A program made the position numbers and the translations under genes. Positions 27,008 to 36,012 of a DNA stretch of 64,000 nucleotides are shown here, piece after piece (position 1 is the stretch's first letter; each line of letters starts with the position of its first letter). Below the pieces are notes generated by a model, which was given only the letters and a program-made list of their open reading frames with translations, had not been told where the DNA came from and searched no databases. The stretch comes from Micromonospora thermarum (GTDB taxonomy: Bacteria; Actinomycetota; Actinomycetes; Mycobacteriales; Micromonosporaceae): contig NZ_JAATEO010000003.1 of assembly GCF_012034245.1 (NCBI RefSeq), forward strand, positions 62,001-126,000, read 5' to 3'.

Positions 27008-27682
27008 ATGAGTCTCATCGCGAAGAAGAGCCGTCTGTCCGTCGCCTGCCTGCTGGTCGCCGGCGGGTGCGTCGTCGGTCCGGCCACCACCGCGCACGCC
27101 GCCCCGGCCGTCACCGACCCGGTCACGTCGGTCCGCGCCGACAAGGGCGACAAGAACGACAAGCCGGGCCGGGACAAGCGGGCCGAGCGCATGCTGGGCA
27201 TCGAGTACGAGGCGCAGCCGAACTTCTACTACTGCGGCCCGGCCGCGACCCGGATCGCCCTGTCGGCGCAGGGTAAGGCGCTGCCGCAGGACGAGGTCGC
27301 GAAGATGCTGGGCACCACCGAGGCCGGTACCGACTCGGCGCTGGACACCACCCGGGTGCTCAACGAGCTGACCGGTGGGACGTACCGGACGACCGAGATC
27401 CCGGGCCCGGTGGCCAAGCCGGAGGAGGTCGACCGGCTGCGGAAGGACGTGCTCGACTCGGTGGACGAGGGCCGTCCCGTCGTGGCGAACATCAAGGGCA
27501 CGGCCGTCGACACCGACGGTGCCCCGCACTCGTACGAGGGTGGCCACTACCTGACCCTGGTGGGCTACCGCGACGGCGGTGACCTCATCCGCATCGCCGA
27601 CCCGGCCGCACCGCAGGGCGAGTACTGGATGACGCTGGAGAAGGTCGCGAACTGGATCGCCGAGCGCGGCTACTCCTCCTGA
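27008..27682 (+). CDS. Secreted C39-like cysteine peptidase
   Basis: 224 residues. A signal peptide ends at about residue 31 (TTAHAA), followed by a Lys/Asp-rich linker and a papain-like C39-type domain. The catalytic Cys is in NFYYCGPAATR, the His in GGHYLTLVGY and the Asp in RIADPA. This is a common secreted actinobacterial family, possibly acting on peptides or the cell wall. The ATG at 27008 opens directly on the signal peptide and has GGAG 8 bases upstream. Single gene with its own terminator. Confidence 0.88.
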   Translation: MSLIAKKSRLSVACLLVAGGCVVGPATTAHAAPAVTDPVTSVRADKGDKNDKPGRDKRAERMLGIEYEAQPNFYYCGPAATRIALSAQGKALPQDEVAKMLGTTEAGTDSALDTTRVLNELTGGTYRTTEIPGPVAKPEEVDRLRKDVLDSVDEGRPVVANIKGTAVDTDGAPHSYEGGHYLTLVGYRDGGDLIRIADPAAPQGEYWMTLEKVANWIAERGYSS

Positions 27683-27686
27683 CCGG

Positions 27687-28158
27687 TCACGGGCCGGCCT
27701 CCCCCACCGGGGCGGCCGGCCCGTCGGCGTCTCCGGGGACGGACCGTCGAGCGGTGGCCGCCGCCCGTTCCCGGCGTACCGCCTCCTGACCGGCGCCGGC
27801 CATCCGCCGCACCGCCGTGTTCGCGTCGGCCGGGCTGCAGCCGGTGGCACGGAGCAGATCGCTCGCGGCGGTACGCAGGTCGGTGACGACGGAGTCCCCG
27901 TACGCGCGCACTCCCCGCGCCGACGCCCGACCGGCCAGCTCGGCCGCCACCAGCACCAGTTCCCGGACCCGGTCGAGCTCGCCTCGTGCAACTGCTCCGC
28001 CAGCGTGGTGACGACGGGCGCGACCGCCCGGTCGAGCACCCGGAGCGGGTTGATCGGCAGCAGGAGCGCCGGCGCGCCCCGCCCACCACCGCGTCGACCC
28101 GCTCGACGGCCGGGTCCAGCGGCGACCGGACGGTGTCGGCCGGACGGTGGTCGGACAT
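27687..28158 (-). pseudogene. Decayed gene of unknown function
   Basis: A coding-like protein is seen only by joining three frames: the start (MSDHRPADTVRSPLDPAVERVD) in one frame, APALLLPINPLRVLDRAVAP in a second, and GELDRVRELVLVAAELAGRA to the stop in a third. The implied protein is about 155 residues and helical, with no recognised family. At least two indels are needed, so it is called a pseudogene. Sequencing error is possible but less likely, because the neighbouring gene is also broken. Confidence 0.6.
27690..27723. terminator. Terminator after the C39-like gene
   Basis: CGGGCCGGCC (27690-27699) pairs with GGCCGGCCCG (27714-27723), with an inner CCCC/GGGG extension. It lies at the convergent junction with the decayed gene to the right. 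Confidence 0.75.
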
Positions 28159-28230
28159 GGCGGCGAGTACCCCGCCTGCGGCACGCGAACCGTCCCCGCC
28201 GGCAGCGGTGGACGGTGCGGCGTTCGCCGG

Positions 28231-28747
28231 TGGCGCGCCCTCGCCAAGGAGAAACCCTCCGGCGGAAACCCGTGGCGCGATGCGCGGCTCCGTGACGCCG
28301 CCGAGTTCGCGGACGACCTGCCGCGTTCGTCCGGGCCCTGCAGGCGGTGGACACCGGCGGCCGGGGGTGGGACGGGGACTCGCGCGGTGGGCCGCTGCCG
28401 GAGAAGGACGCGTACGTCCAGCGCTACCTGGCGGAGTGCGCACCGACCTGATGCCGGGCAACCTGCTGGTGCGCGACGGCCGCCTCGCCGTGGTCATCGA
28501 CCTCGGCACGGTGTGTGTCGGCGATCCGGCGGTCGACCTCATGCCGGCGTGGAACCTGCTGCCGCCGGCCCGGCGCGAGCGGTACCGGCGTGCCCTCGCG
28601 GTCGACGACGCCACCTGGGCACGGGGGCAGGGTTGGGCGCTCGTGCAGGCGGTCGGCGCGCTGGCGTACTACGTGGACAGCAACCCGCCGATGTCCGCCA
28701 CCGCCCGCCACACGCTGGCCGCGATCCTCGCGGACCACGAGGGCTGA
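28231..28747 (+). pseudogene. Remnant of an aminoglycoside/choline phosphotransferase-family gene
   Basis: Pieces of an APH-type kinase lie in three successive frames: GGNPWRDARLRDAAEFADDL, then FVRALQAVDTGGRGWDGDS on to YVQRYLAEC, then DLMPGNLLVRDGRLAVVIDL to the end. The Brenner-motif histidine before DLMPGN is missing, and the segment usually found between the second and third pieces is shortened. The C-terminal third (about 100 residues, ending ILADHEG) is intact. It is not expected to be functional. Confidence 0.75.
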
Positions 28748-28858
28748 GCCGGGCCACCGTGCGGCTCCCCGATGGACCGGGAACACGGCGGTGGGTTCGA
28801 CCGGCGACCCACGGGTAGGAGGGCTCCCACCGATTCCGCAACCGGTAAGGGGCACGAC

Positions 28859-29461
28859 ATGACCAACCCACAGACCACCACGGGACCGGACGTCCTCGAC
28901 GTCCTCATCACCGACCACCGCGAGGTCGAGGTCCTCTTCGTCGAGCTGGAGAGCCGGCAGGGCAGCCCCGAGCACCGCCGGCACCTGGCCGACGTGGTGA
29001 TCGCCGAGCTGGTTCGCCACTCGATCGCCGAGGAGATGCACGTCTACCCGACCGCCCGTAAGGCGCTGCCGGACGGCGACCAGATCGCCGAACACGAGAT
29101 CTCGGAACACGCCGACGCCGAGCGGACCATGAAGGACCTGGAGTCCGTGGACCCGAGCGACCCCCGCTTCGACGAGCTGCTCACCCACCTCACCCGCACG
29201 ATCCGGCACCACGTGCAGGAGGAGGAGTCCGACCTGTTCCCCCGACTGCGGGCGGCGGTGGCCCACGAGGAGCTGGTGGAGCTGGCCGGCAAGGTGGAGG
29301 CGGCCAAGAAGTCGGCGCCGACCCGGCCGCACCCGGCCGCTCCGGACCGGCCACCGGCGAACAAGCTGCTCGCTCCGGGCACCGGTCTCGTGGACCGGGT
29401 GCGGGACGCGCTGAGCGGTCGCCCGACCACGATGACGGAACTGCGCGCGAAGGAGAGCTGA
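28859..29461 (+). CDS. Hemerythrin HHE-domain protein
   Basis: 200 residues. The four-helix HHE domain (about 10-150) shows the metal-binding pattern: LITDHREVEVLF, RHSIAEEMHVYP, EISEHADAERTM and IRHHVQEEESDLFP. These bind a di-iron centre and are linked to oxygen or redox stress. The tail (about 150-200) is Pro/Lys-rich. The ATG at 28859 has AAGGGG upstream. Single gene convergent with a small antitoxin-like gene. Confidence 0.93.
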   Translation: MTNPQTTTGPDVLDVLITDHREVEVLFVELESRQGSPEHRRHLADVVIAELVRHSIAEEMHVYPTARKALPDGDQIAEHEISEHADAERTMKDLESVDPSDPRFDELLTHLTRTIRHHVQEEESDLFPRLRAAVAHEELVELAGKVEAAKKSAPTRPHPAAPDRPPANKLLAPGTGLVDRVRDALSGRPTTMTELRAKES

Positions 29462-29469
29462 CACATGCC

Positions 29470-29505
29470 GATCCCGGGCCGCCCCGCGTGGGGCGGCCCG
29501 GGATC
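29470..29505. terminator. Bidirectional terminator, 16-bp perfect stem
   Basis: GATCCCGGGCCGCCCC pairs fully with GGGGCGGCCCGGGATC around a GCGT loop, between the convergent hemerythrin and antitoxin-like genes. Confidence 0.85.
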
Positions 29506-29516
29506 GGGTACGCCGG

Positions 29517-29699
29517 TCAGCGGGCCTGGTCGCCCTCGCCCGTACGCGCCTGGGCCGTGTCCACGCCCTTGTCGGTCTGCTCGTCGTACTTGCCGCCGGT
29601 GCGCTTGTCGACCTGCTCGCCGCCCTTCTCCAGCCCCTGGTCGACCTGCTTGTCGTGCTTGTCCGCGAAGTCCTTGGCCTTGTCCATGAAGTCGCTCAC
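29517..29699 (-). CDS. Rv0909/MT0933-like antitoxin-family protein
   Basis: 60 residues, very hydrophilic: FMDKAKDFADKHDKQVDQGL, then Lys/Gly/Asp/Gln-rich repeats. This matches the MT0933-like antitoxin family, whose mycobacterial member is paired with a SRPBCC-type toxin. No such toxin gene lies beside it. The GTG at 29699 follows GGAGGA. The family fit is good; an antitoxin role here is not shown. Confidence 0.7.
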   Translation of the reverse strand: MSDFMDKAKDFADKHDKQVDQGLEKGGEQVDKRTGGKYDEQTDKGVDTAQARTGEGDQAR

Positions 29700-29862
29700 G
29701 GGGGGATCCTCCTCGAATCGGGGTTCGGTTCTCTGCGTTCCCCGGGGCGGATGGCACAAACGTGGACGTACCGTCGCGCCGGGACGCCGGAAGGGGCCTA
29801 GCGTGGGTGTCGCGGAGCCGCCGTCCGGGTACCGACTCGCCCGGAGATCGAGGAGGGCCGAC

Positions 29863-30972
29863 GTGGTCGACGACGGACGGACGACTGAGGAGCCGAGGGA
29901 GCGGGGCCCCCGGGCAGCGTGGGCCAACCTGCCCTGGCTGGTTCGCGCCGCGGTGCTGTGGAGCGCGTGCCTGGTGGTGGTGGTCGCCGGGCTGTACCTG
30001 CTGGGCCGGATCGCGCTGCTGCTCGCACCGCTCGCCATCGCCGTGGCGGCCACCCTCTTCCTGGCCGCGATGCTGGACCCGGTGCAACGACTGCTGCGCC
30101 GGCTGCGACTGCCGGCGTCACTCGCCGCCCTGCTGACGGTGGTGCTGCTGCTCGGTGTGCTCGTCGGTGTCGGCGCTCTGGTGTGGAACCTCACGGCGGA
30201 GCAGTTCGACAAGCTGAGCAGCGAGCTGACCCGGGGCGTGGAGGAGACGAGAAACTTCGTGACCTCCACCTTGCCGGTCTCCGACCAACAGCTCGACCGG
30301 TTGGTCGACCAGGCTCGGCAGGCCGCCGGCGGAGGCGGCGGGCTGGACCCGGTGTCCGGCGCACGGACCGCCGCCGAGGTGTTCGGGTCCGCCCTGCTCG
30401 CACTGGTGCTGCTCTTCTTCCTGCTCAAGGACGGCCGGACGATGTGGCGGTGGATGCTCGACCGGATGACCGGACCGAACCGGGCACTCACCGCCGAGGC
30501 GGGCCGGAACGGCTGGCACACGCTCGGCGCGTACAGCCGGGGAACCTTGATGATCGCGGCGATCGACGCCATCGGCATCGGCCTGGCGCTGGTGGTGCTC
30601 CGGGTGCCGCTGGCGTTCCCGCTGGCGCTGATCACCTTCTTCGGCGCCTTCATCCCGATCATCGGGGCGACGGTGGCCGGTACGGTGGCCGTCCTGGTGG
30701 CGCTCGCGGCCAACGGCCCGGTCACCGCCCTGCTGATCCTGGCCGCCGTTATCGCGGTCCAGCAGATCGAGGGCAACCTGCTGGAGCCGCTGATCATGAA
30801 ACGGCAGGTGAACCTGCATCCGGCCGTCATCCTCGTCGTGGTCACCGCCGGCACGCTCATCGCCGGCATCGCCGGCGCCTTCGTGGCGGTGCCGATCACG
30901 GCGGTGGTCTGGCGCGTGGTCGACACCGTCCAACGGCACCGCGCCGGCCCGATGTCGGAGGCGTCAGCGTAG
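29863..30972 (+). CDS. AI-2E family transporter
   Basis: 369 residues, about eight membrane helices in the 2+1+5 pattern of this permease family, with an amphipathic region between (about 115-160). Conserved stretches LLFFLLKDGRTMWRW and FGAFIPIIGATVAGT are visible. Members export autoinducer-2 or act as ion antiporters; the substrate here is unknown. The GTG at 29863 is preceded by GGAGGG with a 5-base gap. The 3' end overlaps the convergent hydrolase gene by 9 bases. Confidence 0.92.
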   Translation: MVDDGRTTEEPRERGPRAAWANLPWLVRAAVLWSACLVVVVAGLYLLGRIALLLAPLAIAVAATLFLAAMLDPVQRLLRRLRLPASLAALLTVVLLLGVLVGVGALVWNLTAEQFDKLSSELTRGVEETRNFVTSTLPVSDQQLDRLVDQARQAAGGGGGLDPVSGARTAAEVFGSALLALVLLFFLLKDGRTMWRWMLDRMTGPNRALTAEAGRNGWHTLGAYSRGTLMIAAIDAIGIGLALVVLRVPLAFPLALITFFGAFIPIIGATVAGTVAVLVALAANGPVTALLILAAVIAVQQIEGNLLEPLIMKRQVNLHPAVILVVVTAGTLIAGIAGAFVAVPITAVVWRVVDTVQRHRAGPMSEASA

Positions 30973-31614
30973 GTGGGTGGTGAACCAGGTCGCCGCCTCG
31001 TGGGCGACCTGTTCCAGGGCGCCGGGCTCCTCGAAGAGGTGGGTGGCGCCCGGGACGATCGTCAGCTCGGCCGTCTCTGGGAGCGCGTCCTGGGCCTGCT
31101 CGTTCAGTGTGATCACCTGCTCGTCGAGGCCACCCACCAGCAGCAGGGTCGGGGCGCGGACCGTCCCGAGCGCCGGGCCGGCCAGGTCCGGCCGGCCGCC
31201 CCGGGACACCACCGCCTTGACCAGGTCGGGTCGCTCGGCGGCGGCCACGAGCGCCGCGGCGGCACCCGTGCTCGCCCCGAACAACCCGATCGGCACCGGA
31301 CCGAACGGTCGCTCGGCGGCGAGCCAGTCGACGATCCCCGCGAGCCGGCCGGCGAGCAGGCCGATGTCGAAGCGCAGTTCGGCGGTACGCGCGTCGACCG
31401 CGTCCTCCGCCGGGGTCAGCAGGTCCACCAGGACGGTGCCGAGGGCGCTCCCGTTGAGCACGTGAGCCACCGCGACGTTGCGGGGACTGTGCCGGGAGCT
31501 GCCGCTGCCGTGTGCGAAGGCCACCACGCCCACCGGTTCCGCCGGCATCAGCAGGTCCGCCGTGAGGCGGGCCTCCCCCGCCGGGATCGTCACCTCGCTG
31601 CTCCGTACGTCCAT
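30964..31614 (-). CDS. Alpha/beta hydrolase (dienelactone hydrolase-like)
   Basis: 216 residues. The nucleophile elbow is GASTG (Ser in GLFGASTGAAAAL), the acid Asp is in VGGLDEQV and the His in PGATHLFEEPG. An oxyanion-loop AHGSGSSRHSPRN lies near the start. This form is often fused to or found near phosphoribosyltransferases in actinomycetes, but none is present here. ATG at 31614 preferred; a GTG three codons earlier is possible. Substrate unknown. Confidence 0.9.
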   Translation of the reverse strand: MDVRSSEVTIPAGEARLTADLLMPAEPVGVVAFAHGSGSSRHSPRNVAVAHVLNGSALGTVLVDLLTPAEDAVDARTAELRFDIGLLAGRLAGIVDWLAAERPFGPVPIGLFGASTGAAAALVAAAERPDLVKAVVSRGGRPDLAGPALGTVRAPTLLLVGGLDEQVITLNEQAQDALPETAELTIVPGATHLFEEPGALEQVAHEAATWFTTHLR

Positions 31615-31800
31615 ACCCCGCACGTTCCCACCCGCCCCCGCCCCATGCGCGCAAGGAAGGGGCTCTTGTCAACCCCCCACACGCCCGTCCGTCCGACCGG
31701 AGCCGCCTCCGCGTTTGCCGTTCGGGGCGTCGGGTAGGCGGCGGGTGACCGCAGACCGTACCGGCGCGCACCGCGCCCCCGACGGATCGCGAGGATCGCC

Positions 31801-31980
31801 ATGGCGCAGCAGCAGCGAGGGTCCAGGCAGCAGACGGCCGAGCAGGAACGACGGGAACAGGACGCCGAACGCAACCGGGACTGGGCGGACGAGGCGGCGA
31901 AGGCGCGTACGGCCGACGATCCGCGGGCGATGGCGCCCCGCGACGCGGCGGGCCGCCCGTCGCAGGGCAGAGCGCTCTGA
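31801..31980 (+). CDS. Small hydrophilic protein, unknown
   Basis: 59 residues: MAQQQRGSRQQTAEQERREQ, then a basic/acidic helix-like region (NRDWADEAAKARTADD) and an Arg/Pro end. AGGA lies about 8 bases before the ATG. Coding-like third positions and the terminator shortly after the stop support it as real. No family recognised. Confidence 0.6.
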   Translation: MAQQQRGSRQQTAEQERREQDAERNRDWADEAAKARTADDPRAMAPRDAAGRPSQGRAL

Positions 31981-31994
31981 CCGCTGGAAGTATC

Positions 31995-32041
31995 GGAAAG
32001 GGGCCCTTTCTCCGCCGGAGGCGGTCGGGAGGGCCCCTTCC
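31995..32041. terminator. Bidirectional terminator between the small gene and GH65
   Basis: GGAAAGGGGCCC (31995-32006) pairs with GGGCCCCTTCC (32031-32041), enclosing an inner CCGCC/GGCGG hairpin. A related GGAAGGGGC string occurs at about 31654, on the other side of the small gene. Confidence 0.75.
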
Positions 32042-32050
32042 TCGCACCCG

Positions 32051-34426
32051 CTACGGAGAGCGCTCCGGCAGGCGCAGCAGGGGGCCGCGCCCGGGTGGCT
32101 GCTCCGGGGTGGGGCCGGACACCTCGAGCTGGGGGATCGGCACGGTCACCGGTTCGGCGCGGGTGAGCTGGATCCGCTCCCCGTGGTGACGCAGGTCCAT
32201 CGTGTCGTCGGATTCGCCGTCACGCAGGGTGTACGTGGTCTGGTGCGGCCGCACGTCGACCCGCAGCCGCATCCCCCGCCACTGGAGGGAGAACTCCAGG
32301 CGGCTCAGCCGGCTGGAGAGCCGGGGCGCGAACGAGAGCATGCCGTCGTGGTCGCGCAGCCCGCCGAACCCGGCGATCAGGGCGATCCACGCGCCCGCCA
32401 GGGACGCCATGTGCACGCCGTCCCGGGTGTTCTCGTTCAGGTCGTGCAGGTCCATCAGCGCGGCCTCGCGCAGGTACAGGTGCGCCAGCTCGGGGTAGCC
32501 CACCTCGGCCGCGAGCACCGCCTGGGTGCACGCCGACAGCGACGAGTCCCGGACCGTGCGGCGCTCGTAGTACAAGAAGTTCCGCAGCTTCTGGTCCGGG
32601 GTGAACGCGTCCCCCCGCCAGTGCATCGCGAGCACCAGGTCGGACTGCTTGACCACCTGCTTGCGGTACAGGTCGAAGTACGGGTAGTGCAGCAGCAGCG
32701 GGTACTTCTCGGCCGGCGTCTCCGCGAACTCCCACTCCTGGAGCCGGGTGAAACCCTCCACCTGCTCGTGGACGTCGATCTCCTCGTCGTACGGGATGTG
32801 CATGGAGGCCGCCGCGTCCCGCCAGGCGGCCGCCTCCTCGTCGGTGACGCCGAGGTGGAACGCCTCGTCCCGGTACCGCATCACCGCGTCCGCCGCGCTG
32901 ATCAGGTTCCGCTGGGCCATCAGGTTGGTGTAGATGTTGTCGTTCTTGACGGCCGTGTACTCGTCCGGGCCGGTCACCCCGTCGATGTGGAACTGGCCGT
33001 GCCGGTCGTGGTGGCCCAGTGACCGCCACAGTCGCGCGGTCTCCACGAGCAGTTCCAGGCCGATCTCCCGCTCCACGTCGGTGTCACAGGTGGCCAGCAC
33101 GTACCGGCGTACCGCGTCGGCGACGTCGGCGGCGATGTGGAACGCGGCCGTGCCGGCCGGCCAGTACCCGGACGACTCCGGCCCCTCGATGGTCCGCCAC
33201 GGGAAGGCCGCGCCCTTCAGGTTGAGCGTACGGGCCCGCTCGTGCGCGGCCGCGAGGGTGCGGTGCCGCCAGTAGAGGGCGTCGCGCACCGCGGGTGGAT
33301 GGGTGTACGTGAGCACGGGCAGCACGAACATCTCGGTGTCCCAGAAGGCGTGTCCGTCGTACCCCGGGCCGGTGAGGCCCTTGGCGGCGATCGGCCGGCG
33401 TTCCGCCCGGGCACCGGCCTGGAGCACGTGGAAGAGCCCGAAGCGGACCGCCTGCTGCACCTCCGGGTCGCCCTCCACGAGCACGTCGGCGGACTTCCAG
33501 AAATCGTCGAGGTACTCGCGCTGCTCGCGCAGCAGACCCTCCCAGCCGTCCAGGCGGGCGGCGGCGAGCGCCGCACCGACCTGGTCGCGCAACGCCGGCA
33601 GCGACCGGCGGCTCGACCACCCGTACACCAGGTACTTGACGACCCGCAGCGTCTCGCCGGGCTTGAGCACGCAGGCGATGGTGGTACGTACCCAGTCCTC
33701 GTACCCCTCGGACTCGACGGTGGTCCGCGCCTCGGTCTGCACCTCGTGGTCCATAGCGGCGGCGACCCGCAGCCCGGAGACCTTGGTGCGGTGGATGAGC
33801 AGGCCGCCGTCGTCCGTGGTCAGCTCCTCCTCGGCGAGCAGCGGCGACTCCAGCACCGCCGCGACGCGCGGGTCCTTGCTCTGCGGAGGCAGCGTCTCGT
33901 TGGCCACCAGCTCCGACTGGATGATCAGGCGCAGCGGCTTGTCGTCGGCGACCTCCACCTCGTAGTTGATGGCGGCGGCCGCCCGCTGCCGGAACGACAC
34001 CAGCCGGGTGCTGCGGACCCGCACCTCCCGGCCGGCCGGCGAGCGCCAGTGCACGGACCGGTGCAGCGTCCCGTCCCGCATGTCGAGCACCCGCTCGTGG
34101 GAGAGGAGTTCGCCGTAGCGCACGTCGAGCGGCTCGTCGTCGACGAGCAGCCGGATGAGCTTGCCGTTGGTGACGTTGACGACCGTCTGGCCGGACTCCG
34201 GGAAGCCGAAGCCGGCCTCCGCGTACGGCAGCGGACGCAGCTCGTAGAACGAGTTCAGGTACGTCCCGGGCAGGCCGTGCGGCTCCCCCTCGTCCAGGTT
34301 GCCGCGCAGCCCGACGTGCCCGTTGGACAGGGCGAAGACCGACTCGGACTGGGCCAGCACGTCCATGTCGAGGCGGGTCTCCCGCACGTGCCACGGCTCG
34401 ACCGGATACGCCCGTTCCCGGATCAC
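32051..34426 (-). CDS. Glycoside hydrolase family 65 disaccharide phosphorylase
   Basis: 791 residues, full GH65 length. N-terminal beta-sandwich, then an (alpha/alpha)6 barrel with the conserved catalytic region [19 protein letters not shown], where the Glu is the general acid, and KQSDLVLAM in the phosphate-binding part. GH65 enzymes cleave maltose, trehalose, kojibiose or nigerose with phosphate to give beta-glucose 1-phosphate. The exact sugar cannot be read from sequence. The GTG start overlaps the HAD gene stop by 4 bases (GTGA), so the two are co-translated. The arrangement parallels mycobacterial Rv3400-Rv3401. Confidence 0.93.
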   Translation of the reverse strand: MIRERAYPVEPWHVRETRLDMDVLAQSESVFALSNGHVGLRGNLDEGEPHGLPGTYLNSFYELRPLPYAEAGFGFPESGQTVVNVTNGKLIRLLVDDEPLDVRYGELLSHERVLDMRDGTLHRSVHWRSPAGREVRVRSTRLVSFRQRAAAAINYEVEVADDKPLRLIIQSELVANETLPPQSKDPRVAAVLESPLLAEEELTTDDGGLLIHRTKVSGLRVAAAMDHEVQTEARTTVESEGYEDWVRTTIACVLKPGETLRVVKYLVYGWSSRRSLPALRDQVGAALAAARLDGWEGLLREQREYLDDFWKSADVLVEGDPEVQQAVRFGLFHVLQAGARAERRPIAAKGLTGPGYDGHAFWDTEMFVLPVLTYTHPPAVRDALYWRHRTLAAAHERARTLNLKGAAFPWRTIEGPESSGYWPAGTAAFHIAADVADAVRRYVLATCDTDVEREIGLELLVETARLWRSLGHHDRHGQFHIDGVTGPDEYTAVKNDNIYTNLMAQRNLISAADAVMRYRDEAFHLGVTDEEAAAWRDAAASMHIPYDEEIDVHEQVEGFTRLQEWEFAETPAEKYPLLLHYPYFDLYRKQVVKQSDLVLAMHWRGDAFTPDQKLRNFLYYERRTVRDSSLSACTQAVLAAEVGYPELAHLYLREAALMDLHDLNENTRDGVHMASLAGAWIALIAGFGGLRDHDGMLSFAPRLSSRLSRLEFSLQWRGMRLRVDVRPHQTTYTLRDGESDDTMDLRHHGERIQLTRAEPVTVPIPQLEVSGPTPEQPPGRGPLLRLPERSP

Positions 34427-35259
34427 GCGCCGGTCTCCCGGTCCCGCACGATCGGCCCGCGGTCCATCCGGCTCGACTCCCGCGCCAGCGCGGTCGACTC
34501 GCGTCCCGGCCCGGCCGATTCGGCGTCGAGCAGCTCGGCCAGGTCGCGGACCACCACGTCGGCGCCGTTCGCCCGCAGCTCGTCGGCCTGGCCCACCCGG
34601 TCGACGCCGACCACGTACCCGAATCCGCCGGCCCGCCCCGCGGCGACCCCGGCGAGGGCGTCCTCGAAGACCGCCGCGTCGGCCGGCTCCGCGCCGAGCA
34701 GCCGCGCGCCGGCGAGGAAGGTGTCCGGCTCAGGCTTGCCGCGCAGCCCCTCGGCGCGGGCGACCAGGCCGTCGACCCGTACCTCCAGCAGGGATTCCAA
34801 GCCGGCCGCCGCGACCACTTCGCGCCCGTTGGCGCTCGCCGTAACGACCGCGCGGCGCAGGCCGGCGGCGGTCGCCGCCTTCAGGTACGCCACCGAGCCG
34901 GGGTAGACGTCGACCCCGGAGGTACGCAGCGTCTCGAGCAGCAGCACGTTCTTGCGGTTGCCGACGCCGTGCACCGTGTCGGCACCCGGGGGGTCGCCCG
35001 GCTCTCCCTCGGGCAGCCCGATGCCGCGCGAGGCGAGGAACGTGCGCACCCCGTCGTAGCGGGGCCGGCCGTCGACGTAGCGGTTGTAGTCGTCGCCCGG
35101 ATCGAACGGCCGGAACGGCTCGCCGGTGGCCGCCGCGCGACGGCGCAGGAACTCGTCGAACGTGGCGGTCCAGGCGGCGTTGTGGACGCGGGCGGTCTGC
35201 GTGAGCACACCGTCCAGATCGAAGAGACAGGCGGTCACGTGAGCAGGCAGGCCCAGCAC
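34423..35259 (-). CDS. HAD-family beta-phosphoglucomutase-like protein
   Basis: 278 residues. HAD motif I DLDGVLT (Asp nucleophile and acid), a cap domain, motif [10 protein letters not shown], the Lys in KPEPDTF and acidic motif [10 protein letters not shown]. It probably converts beta-glucose 1-phosphate, made by the coupled GH65 enzyme, to glucose 6-phosphate. The C-terminal 30 residues ([16 protein letters not shown]) extend past the usual length. TAGATT (35271-35266) ends six bases before the GTG start, suggesting a leaderless transcript. Confidence 0.9.
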   Translation of the reverse strand: MLGLPAHVTACLFDLDGVLTQTARVHNAAWTATFDEFLRRRAAATGEPFRPFDPGDDYNRYVDGRPRYDGVRTFLASRGIGLPEGEPGDPPGADTVHGVGNRKNVLLLETLRTSGVDVYPGSVAYLKAATAAGLRRAVVTASANGREVVAAAGLESLLEVRVDGLVARAEGLRGKPEPDTFLAGARLLGAEPADAAVFEDALAGVAAGRAGGFGYVVGVDRVGQADELRANGADVVVRDLAELLDAESAGPGRESTALARESSRMDRGPIVRDRETGA

Positions 35260-35265
35260 GGTACG

Positions 35266-35271
35266 AATCTA
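35266..35271 (-). promoter_or_regulatory. -10 element of the HAD-GH65 operon
   Basis: TAGATT on the minus strand ends six bases before the GTG at 35259; no ribosome binding site is present between them. Confidence 0.5.
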
Positions 35272-35340
35272 TCCACACCCTGGTGGCGGCAAACCCGGTT
35301 CCGCCGAAGCCGACGCGTGCCGCTGGCTGGTCGCGCGGTT

Positions 35341-35493
35341 CTAGGCGCTGCCGAAGTCGGGGACGGTCAACGAGCCGTCCTCCGCCAGTGTGAAGCCCGG
35401 GTTGTACGCGATCTCCCAGACGTGCCCGTCCGGGTCGCTGAAGCAGCCCGCGTACCCGCCGTAGAACGTCTCCCGGGCCGGGTCGTCCACCCG
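35341..35493 (-). pseudogene. C-terminal remnant of a VOC (glyoxalase-like) gene
   Basis: The last 50 or so codons of a VOC-family protein are visible: DDPARETFYGGYAGCFSDPD, then GHVWEIAYNP and a stop after TVPDFGSA. The GGYxGxFxDPDGHxWE block is typical of the family C-terminus. No start codon or N-terminal half (about 80 residues) exists upstream; the frame runs into the end of the DUF4442 gene and meets a stop at 35527-35529. This looks like a deletion that joined the DUF4442 gene to the tail of a VOC gene. Confidence 0.75.
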
Positions 35494-35497
35494 CGAC

Positions 35498-35962
35498 TCA
35501 GTGCGGGCGCAGCGTCCAGACGACGGTCATCTCGCCGGTCACCTTGCCCTCCTCGGTGGCGATCTCGACGGGCACCGGGAACTCCGGCCGCTGGCCGGCC
35601 TCCAGCTCCGCGAGCACCTCGGCGGCCGGGCGGCCGAGCCGCGCGGTCGCGCGCACCGGACCCATGGCCAGCTTCCGGTACGCGATGTCGGCGCTCACGG
35701 CGAGCGGCGTGGCCCGGTCGAGCAGGTGCCCGAACGCGGCCATGACGACGGCGCCGGAGGCGGTCTCGCCGAGGGTGAACATGGCGCCGGCGTGCGGCCC
35801 GCCGACGTGGTTGTGGGTGGCCGGCGAGTCGGGCAGCCGGACGACCGCCCGCACCCCGCCGTCGGCCTCGGGGGCCACCTCGACGAATTCGAAGCCGAGC
35901 GTTCGGGCGAACGGGACGGCCTCGAGCATGGCGGTCGCCACCAGGCGAGAGTCGATCGTCAT
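35498..35962 (-). CDS. DUF4442 hotdog-fold (PaaI-like) protein
   Basis: 154 residues. The hotdog-helix signature HNHVGGPHAGAMFTLGETAS is present, as in acyl-CoA thioesterase-like proteins. It may hydrolyse or bind acyl thioesters; the substrate is unknown. TAACGT (35974-35969 on the minus strand) ends six bases before the ATG, and a palindrome overlaps it, so the gene is probably leaderless and repressor-controlled. Confidence 0.85.
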   Translation of the reverse strand: MTIDSRLVATAMLEAVPFARTLGFEFVEVAPEADGGVRAVVRLPDSPATHNHVGGPHAGAMFTLGETASGAVVMAAFGHLLDRATPLAVSADIAYRKLAMGPVRATARLGRPAAEVLAELEAGQRPEFPVPVEIATEEGKVTGEMTVVWTLRPH

Positions 35963-35970
35963 GCCCGTAC

Positions 35971-35986
35971 GTTACCCGTGAGTAAC
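35971..35986. promoter_or_regulatory. Operator-like palindrome at the DUF4442 promoter
   Basis: GTTACCCGTGAGTAAC has 5-base perfect arms (GTTAC/GTAAC). On the minus strand it reads GTTACTCACGGGTAAC and overlaps the -10 element. The form resembles TetR-family fatty-acid regulator sites; the regulator is not in the window. Confidence 0.5.
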
Positions 35987-36012
35987 TTCCGGGGTAAGGC
36001 CCAGGTACACCC

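Noticed and set aside
28139-28747. Intact aminoglycoside resistance gene
   Set aside because: Only fragments in three frames are present and the catalytic loop His is missing.
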